NCBI GenBank assembly: GCA_039183635.1
Contig: JBCDBL010000030.1
Span: forward strand, 1 to 35,035
Source: JBCDBL01 sp039183635
GTDB lineage: Bacteria > Pseudomonadota > Alphaproteobacteria > Caulobacterales > Parvularculaceae
DNA: 35,035 nucleotides
Direction: 5' to 3'
Shown here: positions 7,497 through 15,746 of the stretch, in pieces
Layout of the letters: every line of letters begins with the position of its first letter
How positions within the stretch are numbered: position 1 is the first letter of the stretch
Program-made: the position numbers and the translations under genes
The notes under the pieces: model-generated
Database searches by the model: none
What the model was told of the DNA's origin: nothing
What the model saw: the letters and a program-made list of their open reading frames with translations, nothing else

Positions 7497-9773
7497 ATGA
7501 CGGTTCTGCGCGTATTTGCGACCGCCGCTTCTGTTTTGTGCCTCGCCGCTTGCGGCGGCGGAGGGGGCGGAGGCGGACTGAACGCAACCCCTTCCTCGCC
7601 GGCTCCGGCCCCGACACCCACGCCGACGCCCGTAAATTTCGATACTGCGGAATTTCGGTTCAGCGAAGGCCTGGGCGAGATCAACGCAATTCCGGCCTAT
7701 GACGCCGGGCTCAGCGGCGAGGGCTCCATCGTCGCCATTATCGATTCCGGCGTCGATCCGACACATCCGGACCTTGACGGTAATTTGCATCCGGCGAGCC
7801 AGGACGTCGTCTTCGGCCGAACGCAAAACACAGGCCTCGTGGGGCTCAACAGCCATGGCACGGCTGTGGCCGGCATTGCCGCCGCCGAACGCAACGGCGC
7901 GGGCATGCACGGCGTCGCCTTTAACGCGCAGATCCTGTCGTTGCGGGCGGACGCGCCGGGGGACTGCGGCGACGGCGCGAATTGCTCTCTGTTCGACTCG
8001 GATATCGCCCGGGGCGTCGATATCGCCGTGGCGCAAGGGGCCGACGTTATTAACCTCAGCCTTGGCGGATCCTCGCCGTCTTCAACGCTGCGCGTGGCCC
8101 TGGCCAACGCCGCCGATGCGGGCGTTGTCATCGTCATCTCCGCCGGCAACAGCGGCGAGGCCAACCCGACGGATTTCGCCCTGGCCGGCCTCACCCCCGC
8201 ATTATTCGGCAAAACCATCGTCGTCGGCTCCAACGGACGGGACCTCGACATCGTCGATGAATCCGCACGGGCCGGCGTCGCACAGGAGATTTACCTGCTC
8301 GCCCCAAGCTCAGTTGCGACAACAGGCCTTGGCGGCGGATACGTGATCGCCGCCGGCACATCCTTCGCCGCCCCCCATGTGGCCGGCGCCGTGGCGGTGC
8401 TGGCGGAGCTGTTCCCCAATCTCAGCAGTGAAGAAATCGTCTCTATACTGCTCGACACTGCGACGGATCTCGGCGCATCGGGAACGGATGCAATCTACGG
8501 ACGCGGTCTCCTCAATCTCGGCGCGGCGGTCGCGCCGCAGGGAACCCAAAGCGCTGTCACCGGCGTTGCGGCGGACGGCGCGCCGCAAACGACGCCTCTT
8601 GAAGGCGCTCAAATTCTCGCCGGCGCGGCCTTTGGCGACGCGTTCACGGCCGGCGGCGCCTTTCAGGGGCTCGCCACGCTCGACAGCTATGACCGGCATT
8701 TCGCCGCAGACGTTACAAACCGTATTCGCAACGCGGCGACAGCCGACGCCCTTGTGTCGGAGGCTCTTTACGCCCGCACGATCGAAACAGGGGCGTCATC
8801 CTTTTCGCTCGCGCCAGGCGCATCGGCGAACGTGTCCTTCTGGCGCGACATCCCCCACGGACTGCCATTGTCTTCATATGCTGATGAAATATCATCATCT
8901 GTAGACGGTATGTCGTTCACTTTCGCCACAGCGCTTACCAAGAATACGCATTTAAGCTTCACCTCCGGCGACGGGCGGCTCACAGAACGGGCGCAAAATC
9001 GCGCTGGCGCTCTTACAGGCGCAGGACGGAACGCCTCCTTCGCAGATTTCGGCGAAGGCGCAGGGCGCGCTGTGTCTGTTGATCACACGCTCGCCAAAGG
9101 TCTTAGCGCATCGCTCACGCTTGTGAGCCGTACGTATGAAGCAAGCACGCTCGCGCCTGGAACCGAAGCCGGCATGCGCGCCGCCAAATTCGATGTGTCG
9201 GGCGAGACGGGACCGTTGCGCGTAAACGGCGCCCTCGGCATGATGTCGGAACGCGGCGCCCTGCTTGGTGCGATCGGCGAAGGCGCCTTCGATCTTGGTC
9301 CGGGTGCGGACACGTATTTCGTATCCGGCGGCGTCGAAGCCTCTCTGCCGTTTGGATGGAGCGCTTTTGCAAACGCCGAAACCGGCCGGACCAGGGCCGT
9401 CGCACCCGACGACGCCGTCATCAAAAGCTTTTCAACATTATCCTCATTCGGCTTCGCCGCAGCCGTAAAGCGGGCCAATGCGTGGCGCCGGGGCGATGTT
9501 TTCGCCTTAAGCGTCTCACAACCCTTGCGGATCGAAGACGGCGCCCTACGCCTTACCGATCTTCAGTATGTGGACGATGGCTGGCGGGAAATCACGCGCG
9601 ACGGACGCCTCGCCCCCACGGGCCGTCAAATCGACGTCGAGCTGTCCTACACAGCGCCGCTGTCCGACAGGGTGAGCGTCTCGGCGCACCTCCTCGCCCA
9701 ACAGGACCCCGGACACAGCGCCCTTGGCGATGACGATCGCGCTGTTGTAGTGACGCTGTTTAATCGGTTTTAG
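7497..9773 (+). CDS. Secreted subtilisin-family serine protease with barrel-like C-terminal region
   Basis: A 758-residue S8 peptidase. The N-terminus is a lipoprotein-type signal with lipobox L-A-A-C at Cys19, followed by eight glycines and a Pro/Thr spacer (residues 36-46) that would hold the domain off the membrane. The catalytic triad is intact: Asp83 (IIDSGVDPTHPDL), His120 (SHGTAVAGI), oxyanion Asn218 (SAGNSG) and Ser289 (GTSFAAPHVAGA). Beyond about residue 330 the sequence turns Gly/Ala-rich with alternating hydrophobic stretches and ends VVVTLFNRF; a terminal Phe and this texture suggest an outer-membrane beta-barrel (autotransporter-like), though no family match could be tested. ATG 7497 is chosen over GTG 7491 because the AGGG box at 7483 is better spaced. 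The stop codon lies inside a dispersed repeat. Confidence 0.86.
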   Translation: MTVLRVFATAASVLCLAACGGGGGGGGLNATPSSPAPAPTPTPTPVNFDTAEFRFSEGLGEINAIPAYDAGLSGEGSIVAIIDSGVDPTHPDLDGNLHPASQDVVFGRTQNTGLVGLNSHGTAVAGIAAAERNGAGMHGVAFNAQILSLRADAPGDCGDGANCSLFDSDIARGVDIAVAQGADVINLSLGGSSPSSTLRVALANAADAGVVIVISAGNSGEANPTDFALAGLTPALFGKTIVVGSNGRDLDIVDESARAGVAQEIYLLAPSSVATTGLGGGYVIAAGTSFAAPHVAGAVAVLAELFPNLSSEEIVSILLDTATDLGASGTDAIYGRGLLNLGAAVAPQGTQSAVTGVAADGAPQTTPLEGAQILAGAAFGDAFTAGGAFQGLATLDSYDRHFAADVTNRIRNAATADALVSEALYARTIETGASSFSLAPGASANVSFWRDIPHGLPLSSYADEISSSVDGMSFTFATALTKNTHLSFTSGDGRLTERAQNRAGALTGAGRNASFADFGEGAGRAVSVDHTLAKGLSASLTLVSRTYEASTLAPGTEAGMRAAKFDVSGETGPLRVNGALGMMSERGALLGAIGEGAFDLGPGADTYFVSGGVEASLPFGWSAFANAETGRTRAVAPDDAVIKSFSTLSSFGFAAAVKRANAWRRGDVFALSVSQPLRIEDGALRLTDLQYVDDGWREITRDGRLAPTGRQIDVELSYTAPLSDRVSVSAHLLAQQDPGHSALGDDDRAVVVTLFNRF

Positions 9774-9875
9774 AGCGTTTCCGGACCATGTGCATGCGGT
9801 TGACCGCCCGGAGAGGCGCAACACCAAGGATGTAAAACGGTTGAGCGATCTCGGTCGATCAAAAAATCGCTTCAA
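9771..9875 (+). repeat. Dispersed approx. 105-bp repeat, copy 1
   Basis: Begins at the TAG stop of the S8 protease (tagagcgtttccgg), continues with gtgcatgcggttgaccgcccgg and ends in an imperfect hairpin ttgagcgat / atcgcttcaa. It aligns end to end with copy 2 (9936-10040), which has the same length. The overall form (agcgtttcc, then ggtt-ccgtccgg, then a tail hairpin) resembles intergenic repeats known from Rhizobiales and related alphaproteobacteria. Confidence 0.6.
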
Positions 9876-9935
9876 GGCGCTGGACGAATAAGTGAGAACC
9901 GGTTCTTTTTGCGCCCGGCGCGCCAAACAAAGATT

Positions 9936-10040
9936 CTAAAGCATTTCCAGGCCAAGTGTGTACGGTTGGCCGTCCGGGAATGCGAAAAAGCAAATACTTA
10001 AAGCGTCTGCGTGATTCCGATTGAAGAAGAGACGCTTTAA
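9936..10040 (+). repeat. Dispersed approx. 105-bp repeat, copy 2
   Basis: Same architecture as copy 1: ctaaagcatttccagg, then gtacggttggccgtccgg, then a tail hairpin with 11-bp arms (ttaaagcgtct / agacgctttaa, 9998-10040). The 41-base tail matches copy 4 (28887-28927, opposite strand) at 40 of 41 bases. The rest of 9774-10170 has no supported gene; it separates the protease and peptidase genes and probably contains the latter's promoter. Confidence 0.68.
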
Positions 10041-10170
10041 GATTTCACAGGCGATGCTGATGGACCGCATGACGCCATGGGGTTGATCCTTCCTTTGACG
10101 CCCGGCGCACGTTCGGCAAGTATGGGCGAACCATAACTCTTCGCTTGGCGCGCGCGCCGGAGGATTTTCA

Positions 10171-12390
10171 GTGAAACGCATCGGTTTATCGCTCGCGCCT
10201 GTGTGCGCCGCACTCACCATGACAAGCGCGCATGCAGAGGACCTCACAGTGGAACGCTTGCACGCGGAACCCGCATTGTCGGGCGCCGCCGTGACGGGCG
10301 CGCAAATCTCCCCCGACGGCGCCCTGGCGACGGTGCTGCAAGGCCGGAAAGACGATGCGCGCCAGCTTGATCTTTGGGCGTATGACCTTGAGACCGGCGA
10401 AGGCCGCCGCCTTGTCAGCTCCACCGACCTCATCGGCGGTCCGGAAACCTTATCGGAGGAAGAGAAGAACCGCCGGGAGCGCATGCGCCAGTACGGACGT
10501 GGCATCGTCTCCTACAATTGGGATGCGGAGGGAAAGCGCATTCTTTTCCCCCTGGGCGGAGATGTGTTCGCTTATGACCTGACAGCGGAAAAAGCGACGC
10601 AGATCACGGACACGGAGGGCTTTGAAACGGACGCCAAAGTCTCGGCCCAGGGCGGCTATGTGGCGTACGTTCGCAATGACGAGGTGTTTGTCTACAACCT
10701 GAATACGGGCCGCGAACGTCAGATCACCAAAGGCGCCGGGGGAACCGTGCGCAACGGCGTCGCCGAGTTCGTCGTTCAGGAAGAGTTCAGCCGCTATACA
10801 GGCTATTGGATGTCCCCGGACGAAACCCGGCTCGCCTATACTCAAATCGACGAGGCGCCGGTGAAAATCATCGAGCGGCTCGACTTCGGCGCCGACGGGG
10901 CGAAAAGCATCCGCCAGCGTTATCCCTTCGCCGGCACGGACAATGTGCGCATCAAACTTGGCATCGCCGGGCTTTCCGGAGGCGGCGCGGTCTGGGCGGA
11001 TCTCGGCGATGATCCCGATATTTACCTTGTCCGCGCGAACTGGTCCCGCAACAGCAAAACCCTCTACGTCCAGCGCCTCAGCCGTGACCAGAAAACCCTC
11101 GACCTCCTCGCCGTCAACCCGAAAACCGGCGCCTCAAAGGTGATCCTTACCGAGACCAGCGCCACATGGCTGAACATAAACGACATGTTCACGCCCCTTT
11201 CCGACGGCGGGTTCCTCTGGGGCTCCGAACGCGACGGCTTTGCACATCTTTACCGCTACGCCGCAGACGGAACGTTAAAGGCGCAGCTTACCGAAGGCGC
11301 ATGGCCGGTAACGGACCTCAATTGCGTGTCGGAGGCAGACGACGCGGTCTATTTCACAGGCTGGCGCGTATCCGCCCTGGAGCGCCACATTTACCGCATC
11401 GGTCTTAACGGCGGCGCACCGGAACAACTTACCGCGCAAGCGGGCTGGCATAGCGCCGTCTTCTCCGGAAACTGCACAGCCTTTATTCAAACCTACTCCA
11501 ACCCGAACCAGCCGCCGCAAGTGAGCGTCCATGACGCCGACGGCGCACGGAAGCTCTGGCTTGGCGAGAACAAACTCGACGAGACCCACCCCTACGCCCC
11601 ATATCTGGCGTCACATCAGCCGTCTGAATACGGAACCCTGGATGCAGACGACGGAACGCCTATGAACTATCGCCTGATCAGGCCGTCCCAAAAGACAGGC
11701 CTCCTTAGACGCCGCAAAAAACATCCCGCCATCGTCTATGTTTATGGCGGCCCCGGCGTACAAACGGTGCGCAAGGCTTGGCGGAACGAGCCCTTCGTTC
11801 AGCTTCTTGTCGATGAGGGCTTTGTCGTGTTCCAGCTCGACAACCGCGGCGGGGCCGGACGAGGCAAAGCTTTCGAAGATCCGCTGTACCGCGCCATGGG
11901 CGGGGTCGAGGTGCGGGACCAGGCGGTGGGCGCAGCATTCCTGGCGCGCCATCCGGACGTGGACCCCGACAGGATCGGCGCCTACGGCTGGTCCTATGGC
12001 GGGTATATGACGCTGATGATGCTGTCGCAAACACCGGAGTTTTACGCCGCCGGCGTTTCCGGCGCCCCGGTCTCCGCCTGGGAGCTTTACGACACCGGCT
12101 ATACCGAGCGGTATATGGGCGATCCGCGCAAGGACATGGCGGCCTATGAGGCGAGCGCGGTGTTCGCCCACCTGGACGGGCTGAAAGGCGACCTCCTCCT
12201 CCTCCATGGCATGGCCGACGATAATGTGGTGTTCGAACATGCGATCCGCGTGATGGACGCGCTGCAAAAGGCGGGCAAACCGTTCGAGCTGATGACCTAT
12301 CCCTGCGAAAAGCATGGCTTTCGGGCTCGCCACAACCGCCTCGACCGGGACCGGCGTCTTCTGGAATTCTTCAACCGCACTTTGAAGTAG
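10171..12390 (+). CDS. S9-family peptidase, dipeptidyl peptidase IV type
   Basis: A 739-residue exported peptidase. Signal peptide MKRIGLSLAP...AHA with likely cleavage after Ala22. The N-terminal beta-propeller contains the DPP IV glutamate pair E204-E205 (VQEEFSRYTGYWMSPDETRLAY), which holds the substrate N-terminus. The C-terminal hydrolase has Ser608 in GWSYGGYM, Asp683 in MADDNV and His715 in EKHGF. It should release X-Pro or X-Ala dipeptides in the periplasm. GTG start with a strong GGAGGA box ten bases upstream. With the preceding S8 protease it makes a secreted proteolysis pair placed between infC and rpmI. Confidence 0.93.
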   Translation: MKRIGLSLAPVCAALTMTSAHAEDLTVERLHAEPALSGAAVTGAQISPDGALATVLQGRKDDARQLDLWAYDLETGEGRRLVSSTDLIGGPETLSEEEKNRRERMRQYGRGIVSYNWDAEGKRILFPLGGDVFAYDLTAEKATQITDTEGFETDAKVSAQGGYVAYVRNDEVFVYNLNTGRERQITKGAGGTVRNGVAEFVVQEEFSRYTGYWMSPDETRLAYTQIDEAPVKIIERLDFGADGAKSIRQRYPFAGTDNVRIKLGIAGLSGGGAVWADLGDDPDIYLVRANWSRNSKTLYVQRLSRDQKTLDLLAVNPKTGASKVILTETSATWLNINDMFTPLSDGGFLWGSERDGFAHLYRYAADGTLKAQLTEGAWPVTDLNCVSEADDAVYFTGWRVSALERHIYRIGLNGGAPEQLTAQAGWHSAVFSGNCTAFIQTYSNPNQPPQVSVHDADGARKLWLGENKLDETHPYAPYLASHQPSEYGTLDADDGTPMNYRLIRPSQKTGLLRRRKKHPAIVYVYGGPGVQTVRKAWRNEPFVQLLVDEGFVVFQLDNRGGAGRGKAFEDPLYRAMGGVEVRDQAVGAAFLARHPDVDPDRIGAYGWSYGGYMTLMMLSQTPEFYAAGVSGAPVSAWELYDTGYTERYMGDPRKDMAAYEASAVFAHLDGLKGDLLLLHGMADDNVVFEHAIRVMDALQKAGKPFELMTYPCEKHGFRARHNRLDRDRRLLEFFNRTLK

Positions 12391-12427
12391 AGTTAAAGCG
12401 CTGAAATCTATTTCTTCCACCGCGCGC

Positions 12428-12448
12428 GGGGGAGTAATAAAGTCCCCC
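12428..12448 (+). terminator. Hairpin downstream of the S9 peptidase gene
   Basis: ggggga / tccccc with a 9-base loop, 38 bases after the peptidase stop, followed by cctctt rather than a clean T-run. May end that transcript before the rpmI promoter. Confidence 0.4.
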
Positions 12449-12451
12449 CTC

Positions 12452-12479
12452 TTGCGCCCGCCGGCTATTGCGCTATAAA
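12452..12479 (+). promoter_or_regulatory. Possible promoter for rpmI-rplT
   Basis: TTGCGC (12452-12457), 16-base spacer, TATAAA (12474-12479), about 100 bp before rpmI and just past the hairpin at 12428. The long leader would leave room for L20-type autoregulation. By eye only. Confidence 0.35.
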
Positions 12480-12581
12480 GCGCGACTTCGTCCGCCGCCC
12501 GGCCAGATTGGGTATGCCGTGGCGGCGCGTCTGCCGACCTGTCCCGTGAAAACGCGACACTTTAATATTAGGAACAGCGAA

Positions 12582-12782
12582 ATGCCCAAGATGAAGACCA
12601 AATCCGGCGCGAAGAAGCGCTTCAAGGTCACCGGAACCGGCAAAGTCAAAGCCGCACAATCCGGCAAACGCCATGGCATGATCAAACGCACGCCGAAGCA
12701 AATCCGCCAAAAGCGGGGCACCGATGTCCTGTCTGACCCGGATGCGCGGATCGTGAAGAAGTACATGCCGTACCACCGTTAG
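12582..12782 (+). CDS. rpmI: 50S ribosomal protein L35
   Basis: A 66-residue, strongly basic protein starting MPKMKTKSGAKKRFKVTGTGKVK, typical of bacterial L35 in length and sequence. The open frame continues upstream, but only ATG 12582 gives the conserved N-terminus. It is followed after 19 bp by rplT. Unlike the common infC-rpmI-rplT order, infC here is 5 kb away. Confidence 0.97.
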   Translation: MPKMKTKSGAKKRFKVTGTGKVKAAQSGKRHGMIKRTPKQIRQKRGTDVLSDPDARIVKKYMPYHR

Positions 12783-12801
12783 ACCTTAGGAGCCTAGACA
12801 C

Positions 12802-13158
12802 ATGTCCCGCGTCAAAAGAGGCGTCACCACCCACGCCCGTCACCGCAAAGTCATCAAGGCCGCCAAAGGCTATCGCGGCCGCCGGAAAAACACCTTCCGC
12901 ATCGCCAACCAGGCCGTGGAGAAGGCCGGCCAGTACGCCTATCGCGACCGTAAAGTGCGCAAGCGCACCTTCCGCTCCCTCTGGATCCAGCGGATCAACG
13001 CCGCCGCCCGGGAGCATGGCCTGACCTATGGTCGATTTATCGACGGGCTCTCCAAAGCCGGCGTCGACGTGGACCGCAAAGTCCTCGCCGATCTCGCCGT
13101 CCGGGAGCCCGCCGCCTTCGCCGCCCTGGTGAAACAGGCCGAAGCCGCTCTCGCGTAA
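12802..13158 (+). CDS. rplT: 50S ribosomal protein L20
   Basis: A 118-residue assembly protein of the large subunit, which in several bacteria also represses its own operon by binding the mRNA leader. Start MSRVKRGVTTHARHRKVIKAAKGYRGRRKNTFR and the central RKRTFRSLWIQRINAAAREHGLTYGRFIDGLSKAGVDVDRKVLADLA are diagnostic. A taggag-type ribosome site precedes the ATG. Confidence 0.98.
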   Translation: MSRVKRGVTTHARHRKVIKAAKGYRGRRKNTFRIANQAVEKAGQYAYRDRKVRKRTFRSLWIQRINAAAREHGLTYGRFIDGLSKAGVDVDRKVLADLAVREPAAFAALVKQAEAALA

Positions 13159-13171
13159 CCTATAAGCTTCA

Positions 13172-13205
13172 CGTCTCGCGAGAAGGCTGACCTCCTCCCG
13201 AGACG
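13172..13205 (+). other. Hairpin after rplT
   Basis: cgtctcg / cgagacg arms, 14 bases after the rplT stop, no T-tract. It precedes the stronger terminator-like hairpin at 13233. The two may form a leader that controls pheS. Confidence 0.4.
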
Positions 13206-13232
13206 CGTGCATCCAACCTTGAAAAAAGGTAT

Positions 13233-13265
13233 AGCGCCGCTTGGGAGACCAGGTTGGCGCTTTTT
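13233..13265 (+). terminator. Intrinsic terminator or attenuator between rplT and pheS
   Basis: Outer arms agcgcc (13233-13238) and ggcgct (13256-13261), inner arms cttgg and ccagg closing on gaga, then ttttt. This is a convincing intrinsic terminator lying only 40 bp before the pheS ATG, so the promoter for pheS is either upstream (giving attenuation) or squeezed into 13266-13304. No Phe-rich leader peptide of the enterobacterial pheL type is apparent. Confidence 0.65.
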
Positions 13266-13304
13266 GGCTTTCCCGACAGACGATTTCAAAAAGGAAGGAC
13301 TGAA

Positions 13305-14381
13305 ATGTCCGACATTGACGACCTTGAAAAAACCATCCTCGCCGACATTGAAGCGGCGGAGACGGAGAACGCGCTGGAGGATCTGCGCGTCAAAACCCTC
13401 GGCAAAAAGGGCTCGATCTCATTAAAGATGCGCGCGCTTGGCCAGATGAGCGCGGAGGAGCGGAAAACGGCGGGGCCGGCGTTAAACGGCCTTAAAACCC
13501 GGGTCGCCGACGCCCTCGCCGCGCGCAAAGAGGGGCTGGAGACCGCCGCCCTTGAGGCGCGCCTCGCCGCAGAAAAAGTCGACATCACCTTGCCCGTGGC
13601 GCTGGAAGCCAAAGGGACCATTCACCCGGTCAGCCAGGTGATGGAAGAGATCGCCGCGATCTTCTCCGCCATGGGGTTCGAGGTGGCCGAAGGCCCGGAC
13701 ATTGAGGATGATTTCCACAATTTCACGGCCTTGAACTTCCCCGCCGACCACCCGGCCCGGGACATTCACGACACGTTCTTTTTCCATGAAAAGGAAAATG
13801 GCGAGAAAATGGTGCTGCGCACGCACACTAGCCCCGTGCAAATCCGCACCATGATGAAGCAAAAGCCGCCGATCCGTATCATCATACCGGGGCGCACCTA
13901 TCGCTGCGACTCCGACCAGACCCACACGCCGATGTTCCACCAGGTGGAGGGCCTCGTCATCGACAAAACCTCCCACATGGGGCACCTGAAAGGCTGCCTG
14001 GAAGACTTCATCAAGGCGTTTTTCGAAATCGACAGCTTGAAATCCCGCATCCGCCCCCACCACTTTCCGTTTACGGAGCCTTCGGCGGAGATGGACATCG
14101 GCTATGCCCGCATCGGCGATGAAATTCGTATTGGCGAAGGTGAGAAATGGATGGAGATCCTCGGCTGCGGCATGGTGCATCCCAATGTGCTCAAAAACTG
14201 CGGCCTCGACCCGGACGAATATCAAGGCTTCGCCTGGGGCATGGGCGTCGACCGCCTCGCCATGCTGAAATACGGCATCCCGGATTTGCGCGACTTCTTC
14301 GCCGCAGACGCCAAATGGCTGCAACATTACGGGTTCGACCCGCTGGAAGCGCCGAACTTGGCGACGGGGCTTAGTCGGTGA
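13305..14381 (+). CDS. pheS: Phenylalanine--tRNA ligase alpha subunit
   Basis: A 358-residue class II synthetase subunit that, with PheT, charges tRNA-Phe as an alpha2-beta2 tetramer. The N-terminal coiled coil (about residues 1-90) binds tRNA. Catalytic motifs include HPVSQVMEEIAAIFSAMGFEVAEGPDIEDDFHNFTALNFP, motif 2 with RTHTSPVQIRTM and GRTYRCDSDQTHTPMFHQVEGL, and motif 3 near the end (GFAWGMGVDRLAMLKYGI). The frame is open back to 13254, but ATG 13305 has the GGAAGG box and gives the family N-terminus. The pheT gene, normally adjacent, is displaced 1.36 kb downstream by a fic gene. Confidence 0.97.
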   Translation: MSDIDDLEKTILADIEAAETENALEDLRVKTLGKKGSISLKMRALGQMSAEERKTAGPALNGLKTRVADALAARKEGLETAALEARLAAEKVDITLPVALEAKGTIHPVSQVMEEIAAIFSAMGFEVAEGPDIEDDFHNFTALNFPADHPARDIHDTFFFHEKENGEKMVLRTHTSPVQIRTMMKQKPPIRIIIPGRTYRCDSDQTHTPMFHQVEGLVIDKTSHMGHLKGCLEDFIKAFFEIDSLKSRIRPHHFPFTEPSAEMDIGYARIGDEIRIGEGEKWMEILGCGMVHPNVLKNCGLDPDEYQGFAWGMGVDRLAMLKYGIPDLRDFFAADAKWLQHYGFDPLEAPNLATGLSR

Positions 14382-14410
14382 AGTCAACTACAAACGCCTC
14401 ATTGGTGGTT

Positions 14411-14586
14411 TTGTTTGTCATTTTACATGAAAATTGACAAACAAAACGGCTTGTTTGTCATCCATGAACACCAAAAAGGCTTGTTCTTCAAAAAATGGAT
14501 AATTTGATAGACAAAGTAATTTGACCGTCATATATGATGATCAAACCTATTTGTTCTTCAAAAAAAAGAAAAATTGAAAGACAAAG
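14411..14586 (+). promoter_or_regulatory. 70-bp-periodic array of operator-like inverted repeats upstream of fic
   Basis: AT-rich region in which TTGTTTGTCA or TTGTTCTTCA starts at 14411, 14481 and 14551, exactly 70 bp apart. A second half-element occurs at 14451 (TTGTTTGTCA) and 14521 (TTGACCGTCA), also 70 apart. Each main unit closes with a right arm (attgacaaaca, atttgatagacaaag, attgaaagacaaag), forming inverted repeats of about 35 bp; 14520-14545 is a near-palindrome around tcatatatga. The last unit abuts the fic ribosome site (aaggcgg). This layout suits a repressor-binding array controlling fic and the distal pheT. Confidence 0.6.
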
Positions 14587-14591
14587 GCGGT

Positions 14592-15728
14592 ATGCCTAAT
14601 CTTCAACAAGAACCTTTAGATCTTACCAAAGCCGTAAACTACCATTACGGCACATTTCCGCCGAGTGCGCTTGATTATAAGACGCTCATAGCCCCATTGG
14701 CGGCAGCAACAAGCGCGATCTCGCGGTTCGATCAAATCCTAAAAACGCTTCACAACAGCGACATCCTGCTGGCGCCTCTGCGTAATCAAGAAGCGGTCAT
14801 CTCTTCGCGCATGGAAGGCACGATCAGTACAATTGATGAAATTTTTCGCTACGAGGCCGACGCCGAAGAAGATACAGCCACTGCAACAGTGCGTAGCGAC
14901 GTTATCGAAACTATTCTTTATCAACGCGCCCTGAAAGCTGGCCAACACGCACTAGGTGAAGGCAGGCCGTTTTCTGAATGGCTTGTACGAGCGCTTCATC
15001 AAGCGCTGCTCTCATTCGGACGCGGCGCCGACAAAAACCCAGGCCAGTACAAATCCGAGCAAAACTACATTGTCGGAAAATCACGCCGCGATGTACTTTT
15101 TATTCCGATTAAACCGGAAAATTTAAGCGAAGGGATGGCGCGTCTTTTCACCTATCTTGATGACGCCGAGGACCAAATTCTTTTAAAGACCGCCATTTCC
15201 CATGTTGAATTTGAGGCGCTTCACCCTTTTCAAGATGGAAATGGCCGTGTGGGGCGCATGCTTATTACCTTATTGCTATGGCATGCAGGTGAATTATCAG
15301 AACCACACTTTTATGTTTCAGGGTATCTGGAAGAAAACAAGACAGAGTATCTAGAGAGAATGCGCCGTGTATCTGCACATGGCGAGTGGAGCGAATGGTG
15401 TGTGTTTTTTTTAAAAGCACTTGAGATCCAAGCATTTCGCAATCTCAAAATAGCGGAGCATATCCAGTACCTTTACGAGGTTTTAAAACCGTTATTCGTC
15501 GAAATTGTCTCATCCAAATGGTCTATAGATGCACTGGATTTCGTTTTCACCAATCCTGTTTTTCGGATCAACAAACTCGTACGTGAAACGGAAATCTCCG
15601 ACCCAAGCGCCCGGCGTTTTGTACGCGCACTACAAGATCAAAACGTACTCATTTGTCTTGAACCCGCCGCAGGACGCAGACCCGCCCTCTACGCATTTGA
15701 ACCCTTATTAGAAATCGTCCGTGTTTAG
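14592..15728 (+). CDS. Fic family protein (class II, self-inhibited AMP transferase)
   Basis: A 378-residue Fic enzyme. The N-terminal Fic_N domain carries the inhibitory helix motif S-S-R-M-E-G (residues 71-76, pattern SxxxEG), which blocks ATP binding until displaced. The catalytic loop is HPFQDGNGRVGR at 211-222 with His211; all motif residues are present, so the protein should be active. The C-terminal 80 residues look like a winged helix (SARRFVRALQDQNVLICLE). Fic enzymes typically transfer AMP from ATP to target Ser/Thr/Tyr; the target is unknown. ATG 14592 with AAGGCGG is chosen; TTG 14574 is an in-frame alternative inside a repeat. Base composition is clearly more AT-rich than the flanking pheS and pheT, pointing to acquisition. 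Ends 18 bp before pheT. Confidence 0.93.
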   Translation: MPNLQQEPLDLTKAVNYHYGTFPPSALDYKTLIAPLAAATSAISRFDQILKTLHNSDILLAPLRNQEAVISSRMEGTISTIDEIFRYEADAEEDTATATVRSDVIETILYQRALKAGQHALGEGRPFSEWLVRALHQALLSFGRGADKNPGQYKSEQNYIVGKSRRDVLFIPIKPENLSEGMARLFTYLDDAEDQILLKTAISHVEFEALHPFQDGNGRVGRMLITLLLWHAGELSEPHFYVSGYLEENKTEYLERMRRVSAHGEWSEWCVFFLKALEIQAFRNLKIAEHIQYLYEVLKPLFVEIVSSKWSIDALDFVFTNPVFRINKLVRETEISDPSARRFVRALQDQNVLICLEPAAGRRPALYAFEPLLEIVRV

Positions 15729-15746
15729 GAATCGAAAGCCCATACC

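Noticed and set aside
13207..13425. Short plus-strand frame overlapping the pheS start, considered as a pheL-like leader peptide
   Set aside because: It is not Phe-rich, continues into pheS in another register and has no stop near the hairpin.
14382..14591. Possible CRISPR or transposon end upstream of fic
   Set aside because: The repeats are degenerate, have no unique spacers and no transposase or target duplication is visible; an operator-like array is a better reading.
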